From Bedellia somnulentella (lineage: Eukaryota; Arthropoda; Insecta; Lepidoptera; Bedelliidae), in contig OY755170.1 of NCBI GenBank assembly GCA_963576735.1, positions 11,888,567-11,952,566 of the forward strand: DNA of 64,000 nucleotides, written 5' to 3'. The first letter of the stretch is position 1. Each line of letters begins with the position of its first letter. A model generated the notes under the pieces. That model searched no databases, had not been told where the DNA came from, and saw only the letters and a program-made list of their open reading frames with translations. This document shows, piece after piece, positions 24,101 through 39,100 of this stretch. The position numbers were made by a program, and so were the translations under genes.

Positions 24101-27100
24101 CTATGTACGTTATAATTTGTAGTTACCTTCAATAAACTGGTCGATCAAAGAATAAATGTGTGTGCAAGCTTCGTCAGGCATCACCCAGCCACCAGATGTT
24201 ATCTCGAGTCGCCCTTCTTTTATCAACTTTTTCAAAGCCTGTAAAATGTATTAGACATAAATACATACATACATATACTCACGGCTATAAATCCCTAGAC
24301 GGGGTAGCCAGAGCTAAGAAATTAAAAATTCCTCAGCCACTTTTGGAAGTTGCGTCGGGAAAAGATGGTAAAATAAAGGTTGTTGATGATGGGTCTCCAA
24401 CCGCATCGCCCAAAAATCCCTTAAAAAGCCCCAATACCGTTAGTCGCCTCTTACGTATACCCACCGGAAGAAATGGGGTAGTGCTATTCTAAGCCGACAC
24501 TACACAGCAAATATATTACAAAATATATTAAGACCGCCGATTGTACCTCACTGTAAACTGTATGATAATTTCTTTTGTAAATTTGTGTTTGATGTACAAT
24601 AAAGAGTTATTCTATTCTATTCTATTCTATATTATAAACTATATTAGAGACTAGTTTATTAAGAGTTTCTGGATGAATAAATATAAGTTACAGATGTCTC
24701 ACATCTTAATGTTTAACTTTACACGTATCAAATGAACTCCGATCAATTTCAATCAAAATTCATGACATTGGTACCCTAAAATGATTTAGATTAATCATAT
24801 TATTTATTTGTCGACGTTGGTAATGTACAAAATAAAATGACGTAGTTCTTACCTTTTGCTTCACAGGATGAGCTCGTTCCCACCAGGCATTGAGAAATGA
24901 GATTTCTGTCCATATAAATGTCATGTTTGGGTATTGGGTTAACTTGTGAACCATGTTTGTGATGATGTTCTTTGTCTTCCACTCGAAGTACTGCTCGAAG
25001 GATTTCAGCCAGCCGGGATCATTGTGGGAATGTGGCATCACAAACACCTGATAGAAGCAAATAAAAGTTTCAAGAATAATATATGTATATGATACACTAA
25101 GAATATATGTATATGATACACTAAAAAGGTTAACATGTGTTTGGCTTAAGCTAAATGTAAAAATACATTATTTTTCCCTAGATATGGACAGTGATTTCTG
25201 AGATATTATTATTTAATTTTGCGCTTTATGTATTCTTTAAATAGGTTGTTTTATGTATTTAAGTTTTATTTTTAATTAATTAAAAGAAAAAATGTTAGTT
25301 TATGTGACCGAGTGAGAAATAGTGTTATTCCTGAAAAGTGTGGTGTGAAAGATGATATTGTAAGAAATATAGAAAAAGGAATGTTGAGATGGTTTGGGCA
25401 CATAGAGATGATGGATGATAGAAAATTGATAAAAGGGATCTATAGAGTTAGTCTGAATGGTAATGTTAGCAGAGGACGACCACGGAGAACACACTTGCAC
25501 CAAATTGAGAGTGTGCTCAAAAAGGCAGGTGTCCGTAGTATGAAGAATAAAAGAATTCTCTTGTATTCTCTTGTAAGAATTCTCGTATGAAAAGATTGAT
25601 GGATGTAAACGAAGCTAGAGAGGTTTGTCAGTATCGTACGAAGTGGCGATCGATAGTCCCTGCCTACCCCAATGGGAACTAATGGCGTGAGTACATGTAT
25701 GTATGTAAAAGGAAAAAAGAAAAGAAAGATGGTTATTCGCCATTTGTGGCACAAAAAAACAAACTAAATAAATATGACGAAGTTAAATATAAAAGTAAAC
25801 TAACACAATAAAAGAAAAACAACTTAATTTCCTCTTAAAATATGAGGATTAGGAAGAGGATTTTATATTTATAATATAAGGAAGAGGACGACGATTAGGA
25901 ACCTCAAAAATATGAGGAAATTCCTCATTTTGAGGAAGAGGAATCCTCATCAACACTAATTGGTGCTGACTCCGCACTACGTTGATAGCCGATTGACTCC
26001 CAACACTGATTTTTATTCAGTAGCATCGTAGAGTCACAGCAGAGGCAATAACACTAATACATTTTATTACATAGATACAGTTGAGGGAATTATAGCCACA
26101 TCACCCAACAAAAACTTTAAAAGCCCTGATTCCCTAAGTCTTGTCTTACGACATCGCACGCAGTCGCAGGAAGAAACAGATTAGTACTTTTCTGATTCAA
26201 TACTACTCAAGCTTACAAATACACTATATTAAATTTTAGTTTATTATACAAAAATTGTAGCTTGCATGAGACATACCTTAAGACGTGGGCGCCGCGTGTC
26301 GTTCAGGGACTTTTCATATCGTTCTTCAAAGTTTTTGTCCCAGAATTCTTTGGTCCTAATCCAAAGAGCCTGAGGAAAAAATATATGTAAAGAAATAAAT
26401 TTGTGTTTCTGCTTCAACGGTATATGTTCTTCTCATGCTACTTGTCTATACATATAATGAAAAGAAAATATTTGTTTGTGTAAGGAATATGCTCCGAAAC
26501 CACTATACCGATTATAAAAAATATTTCATTGATAGAATCATACATACAGAAAATTAATGGCTATATATCGCTAGTTTGATAAGGATGAAACCCTTGGTTA
26601 ACATGGATTGAAGAAACTAACCTTGCGAAGGATTAAATTATTTTCATCTACCCTTACAAAATACGTAAGATAACAACAGATATAAACTGCCTCCGTAGCC
26701 TAGGGGTAAAGCGCTTAGGATCCAATCCAGAGGGATTGGGTTCGATCCTCAAGGGGGCAAAATTACATATCTAATTATTATACTGTTTGGAAGGATATTG
26801 CTGGCTTGAATTCCCTGATTATCTGAAAATTAATACGCTGTGCTTAGGACGGCACGTTAATCCGTCACTCTCGGCTACTATTATCGTGGTAGTCGTAATA
26901 GTCTGCAGACCCGTACTGGGCCAGAGTGGTGGACTATGGCCAAATAATCATATACAGGGTAGGCTCGAGCCCACGGTGGGGATATATATAAACTGGGAGG
27001 TGTCAGGGCGCCATCAACTCGATTGCCTGAAATACTACAATAATCCCGGACATAAGGGAAAGGTATGGTTTTAAGTCCGGACAAATCCAGAAAGGGTACC

Positions 27101-30100
27101 CAAAACTACAGAATTAGAAGTTCTTGAGCCACTTTTGGAAGTTGAGTGTGAAAATATTGTCATATAAAAGTACAAAACTTACTTGGAAATCAAAATTCGG
27201 GTATGTGGTTACGGTGTCTATATCAGCTGCACTTTCTCGAAGCACCTTACACTCCTCCAGTGGTGCCTGAAAAATATAACTAACTATTAACACCGACGAA
27301 GAAGAGTCCCCGACAAACCAGAATAAACTTTACACGCATAAGGTTTTATGTATTTTCTATTACATACTCGTACGCACACGCCAATAGATCATAATTGGGT
27401 AGGCAGGACTATCTATTGCTCCTGGCAATCCTCTGGAGCTGCGATTCTATTTAATAACTTATTCGTACTCGCTTTTTTATTAATCAAGCTTCGGACGCTT
27501 ATGAAATACAGTAGGTATATACAGTTTCTCTAGTTAGTCTAAATGCTCTTAGATCATGGTCTATAGAAATGATCATCCACATTGACTCTATATAACTCTT
27601 TCATTTTCATCCATAACTGTGTGCCGTAACCATCTTACCATTATTTTCCTAATATATTTTAAGTTAGGCGCCTATCTTGTATGAAAAAATACTACAGAAG
27701 ATATCTATGACGATGTACCTGGCAAAATGACAGTATTATTATCAAGTTTTAATTTTAATTTATTGATACAATTATAAAAATAAATTCAAAATACAATTGG
27801 CCCATCCTCATTTTATTACAAAACAAGGCTTGGGTTCTCCAACAATGAATTAATAAAGGCTAACAATAGTGCGTGTCGCTAAGGCTAATCCTAACCGCCA
27901 CGGCAATACTACAGATGAAATAATAGTGCAGTTCTAGGTCACTAACACCCACGCCCGATACAAGAGCGTGACGTTATGGGCTGCATTAAGACTTTCAAAC
28001 TGTTATTTATCTTTACGATGAAGTGCCGACAAAGTAAGGGTGACCTATGATCACACGGCGCATGCGCTCTGCACACTGATGAAAAGATCTTCCTCATGAG
28101 ATATGAAAACCACTTGAAAATTGCTGCCATGCAGTGATGAGACAAAGGTAATGGATTTGTAGAGATCACAGTGACTCAATGTATTAATTGTACGATCCAG
28201 TTCTATGAAAAATACGAGTATCAGACTGATGATGTATGCAGCGAAAGGTAAATCTCATTTATCACCAAACAAATTCTTTGTTTTTCTATTATCACCAATA
28301 CTTTACATATTAGTTTTAATATACTTTCAGCACGATCATATATCAAAACAAGGTAAATAGTATGTAAAAAGATAATATATATGTTAAAATATATCAAAAC
28401 TTCATAAAAAACAGGTAATTACACGAAATCAAATACTCACATTGTCTTTCTTGAAAGAATTTTCGAATAACACCTTTATATTGTTTGCAATGCCTGAAAC
28501 AAACAAAATGAATGTGAAGTCAACTGATTGCAATGTGATTAAACCCTTCTACTACATTACTAAGTCAATACAATGCAAAAACAATTTTCTTTTTGTCTGT
28601 CAGTATATATGTCAATGTATATAAGAACCGACGAAAAACAAAAAAAAAATGGGCTTTTAAAGAGAATCCAAACATATATTCTTTTGTAAATCCTATTACC
28701 CTTGAGGCGTTTTACGACACGCCGGATACAGGTATAGTACAGGCCTTTAAAAATGATACCGCGTTCCACAACAAGAGTACACCAATTTTAATACCCAATC
28801 ACTATAATCATTCATCAGGTCACAAGGAAAGATCGTGCAAATATGTCAACAATACTAACAAAATACATATCGAAACAGTAATAACCCTATGATAAAACAT
28901 TTGTTTTAAAACTTCTTATAATCGCATAATTAGATCTAAATCATATAAATGTTTGAGATCGACTTGTAAACACATTTTATCCAATTCAACAAAAGTACCC
29001 TTTAAATTTAAAAATATATCTTGATAATTATATAGTCATTTCAAATCAAAATATTAGTTTGAGTCTTTATATGGAACAACAAAATTTAATAAAACTAAAC
29101 ATAACTTTGTAATACCGAATTTTGCAGAGTTACCTTGTATTCCTGACACATACCATTTTTCTCAGATATTCTAAAGTGATAAGCAGTTAGATAAATGACG
29201 ATATGTAAACATACAAGACCATATGAATATGACCTCTTAACCTCGGTGTGTTTGATAATTAACAACTCGCATGAATGAAGTTCTTGCGAGCATTTGAAAT
29301 GGTGTTATGTTGAGTTATTTCGGTTTATTCTGAACACTACCCGACAGCATGTACGTGTAATAGTTAAAAAAAATATATTCTAAATCAAGTTTATTCTCTA
29401 TATTCTTTGAAATCATATGCATGATTCATATATTGAGATTATTAATGTTGAGATAACATGGGAAAGCGAGGGTCTTCTTAAAGCGAGATTAAGTTTTAGT
29501 TGAACGCGCTCATATCTGGAACTAATAGTACTTTATAGGGTTTCGTAGGCGGATAGAAAACACCAAACCCTTCTAATTTCATCAAGTCTGTTTCTCTGTC
29601 TGTGTGTCAAAGCAATTTATTTCCGAAACTATGGAGACAACAACGTGGTAGATAATTTATTGGTAGACGTGAACTGTGAACCAATTCAAAGTTATACGAC
29701 ATAATAAAAAGCATATTGAGAAATGGCATAACAATACACTTTTTTAAATGGTCTTCAAAAATGACATCAAGGATTTTTAACAAAAATGATCTCCCAATGC
29801 TGAACTTCGTCTCCACCTCTAACTTTTGAAACAAGATGAAATGATAAGTTTATATAAAATATATTATCAACATGTTTGCTCTCAGATCTCAATAAATACC
29901 AACATTGGAAATTGGTTTGAATAAAAAATATTTAGTAGTTATGGAGATATAGCATATTTATTATACTGCAAATGTAACTTTGTATGCCATACTTGTTTTG
30001 GACTTTTACTAGTGGTCCGCTCCGGCTTCGCACGGATGGTGTTAAGTTTTTATACTGCTTACCCCTTACGATATTAAGCATGATGATATATATCCTTTGT

Positions 30101-33100
30101 CCTTTTCCTGGTTCCAAGCTACCTCTCTAACAATTTTCAGCCAAATCGGTTCATTCGATCTTGAGTTATCAATAGTGTAACTAACACCACTTTTTTATAT
30201 ATATAGATAATTCACGCTACTTGTATTTTAACATTATGTTATAATGTTGTATTTTAAACCCAAAAAAAGCTAATTAAGATAGTCTCGCTTTTTACAAAGC
30301 TTGGCGTTATACTCGCTATATTACTGTCATCCAAAATGTGTTTGCTTATACAGACCTTTATATTATCATGTACATGCTAAGATCACGACGGAAATTTAAA
30401 AAGCAATACATTGTTAGAATACTCAGACACTAGTATGAGCTCATAGTTAAGTTGATCTTATTAGACGTCGTCTATTCTTAATTCAATTATATAATTATCT
30501 TAGCGATATTTTCCTTAACCTTATTTTATAATCCTAATGAAGCGAAAATACTTTATTTTATAGTTACACATTTCTGTCCCATTCGCTAATATATCGATCA
30601 ATCCCGATTTTGGCCACAGCGACTGGGGCTACGACCCGACTATTGAGAGCGTCGCTCGTGTCCTCTCATATGACTGACATAGCCGATCTTTACAACCAAT
30701 GTTAATGTTCTATGACATTGGCTGCAAGTCAGTACCTCCAATATATACTCCCTCTACTTTGCATCTAGCTCAACTCGTCTTTTCCTTTCAAACTCAAACA
30801 CCTTAGCCCTCAGTGAATGCCTCCAAGCCTGCTGGTTCCCTTCCACTGTGACGGGTCAATGCTACAACGCTTCATGTGACGCTATGCACATCTTTGTACC
30901 GAAGGAATTGGCTGATTCCGCTTGCCATCCTGTAGTTAATCCATGTAGTGCATCCTGTACACTAAAATAAGTATCTTTAACAACGTCTGATAACAGCACC
31001 ACTTTCTGCCTGAGCACAGGTCTCCCGCGTGTCCAAATTTTGTAGTTTTCCTACATCTATACGCTCAGGCTTAACTCCGTGAAATTAAAGCGTAAAAAAA
31101 ATAATTATATAATTATCTAATTATAGGTTATAATCAATCAACCAAGGCAACTTACCTAAGCCTAAACGATTGTAGGTTTGACATACCGCGCTTTTTCACA
31201 GCTGAGGGCTTAGAATAGGTTTTCGTCAACTTAGGGGGAACGGACGCCTACTGTTTTCATCTTGTGTATATCATAATTCGGTGCAATAGACGGCTTAGGT
31301 ATTCGTCAACTTGGGTTCTACAAAGGTTTTAGTTAATGCTAACTTTTTCTCGTTTACCATACATACATAAATACATATACTCACGGCTATAAATCCCTTG
31401 AAGGGGTAGCCAGAGCTAGGGAATGAGACATTCCTCAGCCACCTTTGGAAGTTGAGTGGGGAAAAGATGGTGAAATAAAGGTTGTTGGTGATGGGTCTCC
31501 AACCGCATCGCCCAAATATCCCATAAAAGCCCCAATACCGTGTAGCCAACCCAATGCCGAGTGGGTAGTGGGAGAGGGCTAAGCCGACACTACACAGCAA
31601 ACAAGTTTACCAATTTTTCGTAAAAGAGTTTTATTGAGGTTTACAGCATATTTTATTTGAATGTTTTTGTTCATGATAACCTCATGTGGGGATTATTACT
31701 AATAAATAAAGGAAAGAAAAATTTCGACACCGACAAGGATCGAGCCCGCGACCTCGGGTATACGCCCCTCGTTTAATTGAAGGTAGAAAACGCAATCAAT
31801 ACTTAAAAGTGTAAAAATAAACAAAGGATAGAAGAATTTCACACTGGAAGCCATTGACACTGTAGCTCAATTGGCAGAGCGACGGGGGCGTACACCCGAG
31901 GTCGCGGGTTCGATCCCCGCCGGTGTCGAAATTTTTTTTGCCTTTATTTATTAGCATATTTTATTATTTTTTTGAGCAGAATAGCTATGGGACAGAACCC
32001 ATTTAACCATTATTGAAAAGGCTATTTTTTAAATTTAATCTTTTTTTACAATATTGTATAGTAGGTGTGATTTATGGACGGATACACACATTTAAGGGAG
32101 AAATATTTAAGGGACCTATATGTTTTACTAAGAAAACTAAATTCAGTATCTGAAATACGGTTCAATAGAAATTTCATCTTTTTTTTACAAAATTTCATAG
32201 TAGGTGTGATTTATGGACGGACAGACACACAGAAAGTATGGCAAATATTTGAGGGAGAATATGTTTTTTCCATTTAGCTTTTTAGGAAAATACCTATATG
32301 TTTTATTAAGAAAACTAAATTCAGTATCTAAGATACGGTTCAATATATGTAATACAATAATAGCCCCGATATCGAAATCGTTAGAATAAATCATAAATGA
32401 AATCAAACAGAAAATAGTTATTGCCTCCGTTTGTCATAAGAAAAATTAAAGTAAACTTACTAGGGGCGGCTGAAAAGTTTTGAGCCTTAGGTATTAAAAC
32501 AACTGATAGAAATGTATAAAAAAAAATGTTTCAATATAATCTCCCTCTAATTCAATGCACTTCCTACATTTATTAAAAAGGGCTTTTAACACTCCCAAAA
32601 AATATTCGCAATGTTCAGTAACGGCCGCCTTCATTTCCTCGTCACTGGAAAATTTCCGTCCCCAGAGCACCTTTTTTAAATTTGGAAAAAGTAAATAATC
32701 GCTAGGGGCCAGGTCTGGACTGCAAGGTGGGTGATTGATAATACGATCTGGCCAAGCGTGGATGACAACATCGTGAAACGTTGACGATTTTATGATCTGG
32801 TCAAATTAAGTTGGCCACATAATGAAATGTGACTATTTCATGAAATGATCGATCATTTCGCAATGTGCTCAAATCTACGATTTGGCGACGACAGATATAT
32901 ATAGACAGATAAAATGTATTCAAAAAAGTATGAGCTAATTAGGCTTTCGTATCGACTAGTATTGGCTACTAGTACTGGTATTTTATTGTTGTTACTATTT
33001 TACTAGTATTTTAGCCGGTACTGTGTTATTATAGGATAGATCGTATTCTTGTACATGTGATGATATGTGATCTTTGTAAGATTTGTAGGTAGGTAACATA

Positions 33101-36100
33101 CATTTATTTAAATACGTGTCTCGGAAAATGAGGGTCACAGATTAGTACGAATTTCATTTAATATTAGTCATTGCCTTGCTGTATACAACATATGCATATT
33201 ACATATGCTGTATATGGCGTAGTTCACATTGTCCTTGGTCATAAATTGGATGCTGTGGGCAAATACAATTATCTTTCTGCTGGTTTCAGTCTTATATCGG
33301 GGATCGATCACAAGCAGTGCTAATATTAGCTACATGTTACTATGGATACCGATTCCGTCCGATGTTCCCCGGGGTAATTATTGAGACCTCTCCTTTTTAT
33401 AATATTTATATTTGAAATTCAGAAGAATTTCAGTAATCCAAAATCGATATTATACGCAGATGAAATGAAAATTATAAAAAAGTATTCACTCCAGTTTAGA
33501 CGCGGAGAGTCTACAAACCGATCTGAACAGAGTTTTAATGTATATGTGTTAATGAAATAGGGACTTGGGCGCTATTCATTGATTACATGGATTACATTGT
33601 GAATAAAGTATATGTCTCTTGGTTTTATAAAGCGATGTGCAAGCGTATTTTAAAAAATATAAAACTATAAAGTCTGCTTTTTCGGACAACCTATTTTAAA
33701 ATACGCAAGTAAAGTATGGAATCTGCTATATGGTGTTGATAACAGGCGGTTCAAAGGGATACAAAAGCGATTTTTAAGGTTACAAAATACACTAGAGATG
33801 AAAGCGATAGCACATTCCACCGCTATCTGATAGGTGAGAGATTGCCAACATAATATCTTTTGAAATTACAAAATGCCACATATCGACTGTCCAGAATTAC
33901 TATATAAAATTAATATAAACGTCCCTATCAGAGAGAGTAGTTTGTATATCTTGGATGTTTGTTTAATAGGGATCGAAAACATGATGAAGACATTAAAAGA
34001 AGAGAACATACATACATACATATACTCACGGCTATAAATCCCTTGAAGGGGTAGCCAGAGCTAGGGAACTAGAAATTCATCAGCCACTTTTGGAAGTTGC
34101 TTGTGGAAAAGATGTTGAAATAAAGGTTGTTGGTGATGGATCTCCAACCGCATCGCCCAAAAATCCCTCAAAAGCCCCAATACCGTTAATCGCCTCTCTT
34201 ACGTACATCCACCGGAAGAAATGGGGTAGTGCTATTCTAAGCATTCACTAAAAGAAGAGTGAAAAAAGGTATTGCGGTAAATGGAGAAATGAATAGTCTA
34301 ATGACCAGTCAATCGGTGTCTGAGAAGGCCCGATTTTTCGTGTAGGATTCTCTTCTCGTACCTACGCTTATGTATGGCAGCGAATGTTGGATGTAGCAGA
34401 AGAAACATGAGAGTAGAGGGTATGCAGTAGAGATGAGGTACCTCACAAAAATTTGTAGTGTAAGGTTATATGATCGTCGTGTGAGGAATGACGTAATTCG
34501 TGAAAGGTGTGGTGTAAAAGGTGATATTGAAAGTAAGATAGAAAGAGAAATGTTGAGATGGTTTGGGCAAATCGAGAGAATGGATGATAGGAAATTAGTA
34601 AAAGGGAACTATAGAGCTAATATGGAGAGTAACGTTAGTATAGGACCAAATTGAGAGTGTGCTCAAAAAGGCAGGCGTCCGAACAATGAATAATAAAACA
34701 GCATGTATGAAAATATTGATGGATGTAGATATGAAGCTAGAGATGTTACCCAGGATCGTACGAAGTGGCGATAGTAGTCTCTACCTAGCCCAATGGGAAT
34801 TAAGGGCGTGAGTATATGTATGTAAGTACGCGGAAAAGCTACAGTGTTCCCTCATTCCCGCTGTATTCGTACGGGCTCTTAGAGACCTGGGTGTTTTCGG
34901 TGTGCGGAAGAGTGAGTTTTAATTCACTGAAACTTCTACCTTCACCAACTTCAACCTCCAATGATAAACCTAGGAATCAAGTCCGAAAAAATCTATTCAT
35001 CTCCTTTCCTACAATTCTAACTGTCACCGTATCGAGTTTCACCAAAATATGTTCATAAGTTATTGATTTATTTATGACTGCCCTTTGATCTGTAATAAAA
35101 ACTACCGAAATTTGTATTTCTTGAGTGTAAATATAATCTAAAATTATTTATAATTTTCCGCAGTTTAAGCGTCAAGTGAAAATGTAACTGATAGACAGAC
35201 TGAAGTTTGCATAAAAACAATCATTGCAAATTGGAATTTTTCATATCGCCAAAGCATCGGAATGAACCAAACAACAAACAAAATCATACAAATAAACCCG
35301 AAATATATTGTAATACAAATGTTTCATCAATTGTTAAAAAAGATACATAGCTATGCAAACAATAATTACAAACACAGCCTATTGAATTTGCTTTATTAAT
35401 TTAATTAAATTGATTATTAAACTATCCGTTTTCGTTTACAGGTTGCGTGAGGAGAGCCTGAGTCATTAATGAACAACAAGCTTTTACAATTATCCTATGT
35501 ATCATGATATCAGCATCAATTAATTATACTAACGATATCAGATATTTCCATTTGTGAATGAGTATGGGATGATGCTATGAGAGAGTATTGGAGTAATTAC
35601 ATTAATTCTGCAAATGAAATATATTTTCAAAATAACCAGCAGGGGGTGATAGGGATTGATACTGATGCCAAAAATGCAATCAGTCAAATTTTTGTCTGTC
35701 TTTCTGTCGGTTTGTATGTTCCTTATGGAAACAAAAACTACTCAGAGAATTTTAACGAAACTTGGAACAATTATTCTTCATACTCCTGGGTAGGTTATAG
35801 TATACTTTTCAGCAGAATAGTGAAGGGGTATTTTGGGACATTTTGGGAAAACGGGACAAGTTACTCCGTGTTTTAAGCTTCCGTCGCGTGTGCAGCCTTA
35901 ATGGTTAAAGTTACATAGAAATCACTTGTTACGGAAACATTCTGTATGAAATTGTCTAATAAATATTCCACAACAGCATATGTCTATATTTTATGGTTGA
36001 CTCACAATAACATGTGTAACTCCTGATAGCTTAGCAGTTCGGAGCATTCTGATTATATTTGTATACTCTTACGTTAATAATACTCACACACCTCCCTTAT

Positions 36101-39100
36101 TTAAAAAAGTTAACATTATTACCTATTCAATAAAAAAAGAATCATAGAAATCGGTATAGAAACAACAAAATTATACATGAAAAATAATAGTCAAACGCAA
36201 CAAAAAAACAAATCCTTAATAATTTACATATTACATACTAGATGGCGCCAGTAGTTTCTTTTTTAGATTGTTATAAATACTTCATAGCATTTTACTCAAC
36301 TTCAACGCAATCTGATTATTCGCTCATTTTCGGAGATAAACCGACACAAAGCTACACTACACTATTCAGGAGTGCTGTAAGTTGTAATCAAGGGGCTAAA
36401 TTCTATAAAGCTTGAGCAGTGATTGAAGAAACCTCAGATATATATATCTGTATACATCGGAAGCAAGGTATCCTTAGTCACATTTTGCAAAAGTACCAGT
36501 ATTAACGTTTAAAGCCCAAATCGAGGGGGAATTGCCTTTAGTAAAGGAATTAAATGGTTTTAAGCGATAATAAAATTAATAATTAATAATAGGTAAAACA
36601 CTAAAAATATTAATTTCAACCGCTTTAGAGTAATTAATTAATGGACTTGGGATGTTGGTGTTGGAAGTGTTGGACTTGATATATTTTGAGGCATAACATC
36701 CCAAGTCCATTAATTAATATATATGTGCCCAGCTTCGCACGGGTAGCGTGGTTTTTTATAATATTAAGGTAAGCAATATTAAGATTACAGACTTAGGATG
36801 ATGGCGGATATATACATATATATCATAAAAACATACAATATTGTATTCAAAATAAATATAATAAATAGTAGATAATGAATTATATATTGCACGAGATATA
36901 ATTAAGCTTATGTTTGAATTGTGTATAGTTATGTTATGTAGTAGTTGTATATAGAAATCTATGGCAAAAACTACGTGACAAGATGCATCAAACACAAGTA
37001 AGTTTACAAAGGCATGAAAAAGACGTGATTTTTGCCCCATGGCAATACAATAGCTACATAAATTTCACTTTCCGCTATCGTGTTCCATTGTCAGTAAGTA
37101 TAATTAGTGTTGCATGTAACAATTCCGTCAGATTATGGCATGCACGCTGCTTCACTTAAAAGGTTCTGAATAACATAATCATAATCGGACAAACCCATCA
37201 GTGCAATACACAGTTCTGTGTCCGCCAATTTAATAAATAATTCGTAGGTTTCGACTTTCACAATATGATACATCTAAATATATTCTCAAAGGTGACATAG
37301 CATCGTACAGTCCACCCCAAAAGTTTCCGTAAACGTTGAAGCTATATAATGAAAAAAAAAAACTAGGCTATTTAATTAGAAGTTAAAAATGACGCTTTTT
37401 AGGATTCTGGAAATATGTATATTACTACTAAATAGTCAAAATTACTAATATACATTGACATTAGGATTTATTTATAGATAAAATTATTTTGTTTATTTTA
37501 TGTTCTATGTATTTAATCTGGAACGTTTGAAATTAAATGTGGTAGTAATCCTACATCATTAACCTTTTGAAATATAAATAGTGACATCTAAGAACGGCTT
37601 GCGTGTTATAGTGGGTTACTACACCCAACATCAAATTTCACTGGATTTTATATTTATTTTACATACATACATATGCTCACAGCTATAAATCCCTGGAAAG
37701 GGATAGCCAGAGCTAAGGAATTTGGAATTCCTCAGCCACTTTTGTAAGTTGCATGGGGATAGATGGTGAAATAAAGATTCTTAGTGATGGGTCTCCAACC
37801 GCATCGCCCAAAAATCCCTTTAGAGCCCCCAATACCGTTAGTCGTCTCTTACGTACACCCACCGGAAGAAATGGGGTAGCGCTATTCTAAGCCGACACTA
37901 CACACCTATTTATTTTACGTAGCTATTAACCGACAAAAGTAACAAAGATATGAAAATGATATAAATATATACAAAGATATGGCGAAAAGAGATGTTTACT
38001 CCAAAATCAATCACATTTAAGTTATGCATAGAAACTATAACAATGGACAAGGAAGAGCCGTATCATTTTAATAAGGGCGACAGCATACTAAAAATGTTTC
38101 ATTGTAGTAACTATACAGTAGATATACGACTACGGCTATATCTTGACCGAATTGAGAATGTCACTACCAAGTGTGTTCGGATGGAACAAAGAGTGTTTGG
38201 CATTAGATGCCAAAGTAGATGATGAGGATAAGTCAGAAGAAGATAATTAGATGATAAGAAATATTGAGAGCAAAACCGAGAACCTAATGCAGCAGTTGCG
38301 TTAGTAAAATATATATCAACCAACTTAAAATAAAGAGGTCAAATTGATCAATTGTTTTTTTTTGTATGTATGAACGTGATTAATCGTCAATGGTGAATTT
38401 AAAAAGTAGTTTTCTTGTTCTGCAGCTTCCAGAGTGGTCCGATTACATTTACATGAGGTTTGATAGCGGTTACAAAATATAAAAATTGCACATCAAAATA
38501 TTATTAATATTATTTACACATTGAATATAGCGCAATAAGTTTTAGGTACGATATAATAGGTATTTTAACTGATGTCTAATATTTACATACATACACATAC
38601 ATATACTCACGCCATTAGTTCCCATTGGGGTTGGTTCCTATCGATCGCCACTTCGTACGATCCTGACAAACCTCTCTAGCTTCGTTTACATCCATCAATC
38701 TTATTATTTATTAATGTTCAAAACATGTTTAATATTGATCATTGCACATTTGTGGGAACAGTGATGCAGAAATGATAATGACAAAGTATGTCAATAGTCA
38801 CACGCAAGTATTAGATGCATCCAAAAGGATCAAATGTCAATAACTATCAATGAATACTATTAAAAACAATATGACTCCATTGAATGAGCAATGAGTGAGC
38901 AGAATAAAAGAGCACATGTAAATGTTTCCCATATTTATATGTATATATATGTATGTCTCATTTTTTTACTGTCAATCAATCTGCAAGCAGAAGGTTTACA
39001 GTTAGTATTTATATTTTATGGGACTAATAATATACTTATATGTTGTAATCTCTTTATTAACTCTATTATATTGATTCAATTTATTTAGATTTATCTGTCA

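Larger units (their letters stand above)
18149..24126 (-). other. Last intron of alpha-mannosidase, filled with repeats
   Basis: About 6 kb. It contains a family C fragment, an RTE head-tail relic, an RTE tail, several SINE A copies and a piggyBac-like element. The stretches 18182-18640, 18760-19190, 22500-23070 and 23310-23890 show nothing recognisable except a GC-rich patch at about 23488-23517. Confidence 0.8.

Noticed and set aside
27942..28169. 75-residue minus-strand ORF in the first part of mannosidase intron 1-2
   Set aside because: It has no motif, lies outside the phase-consistent exon chain and has no splice context.
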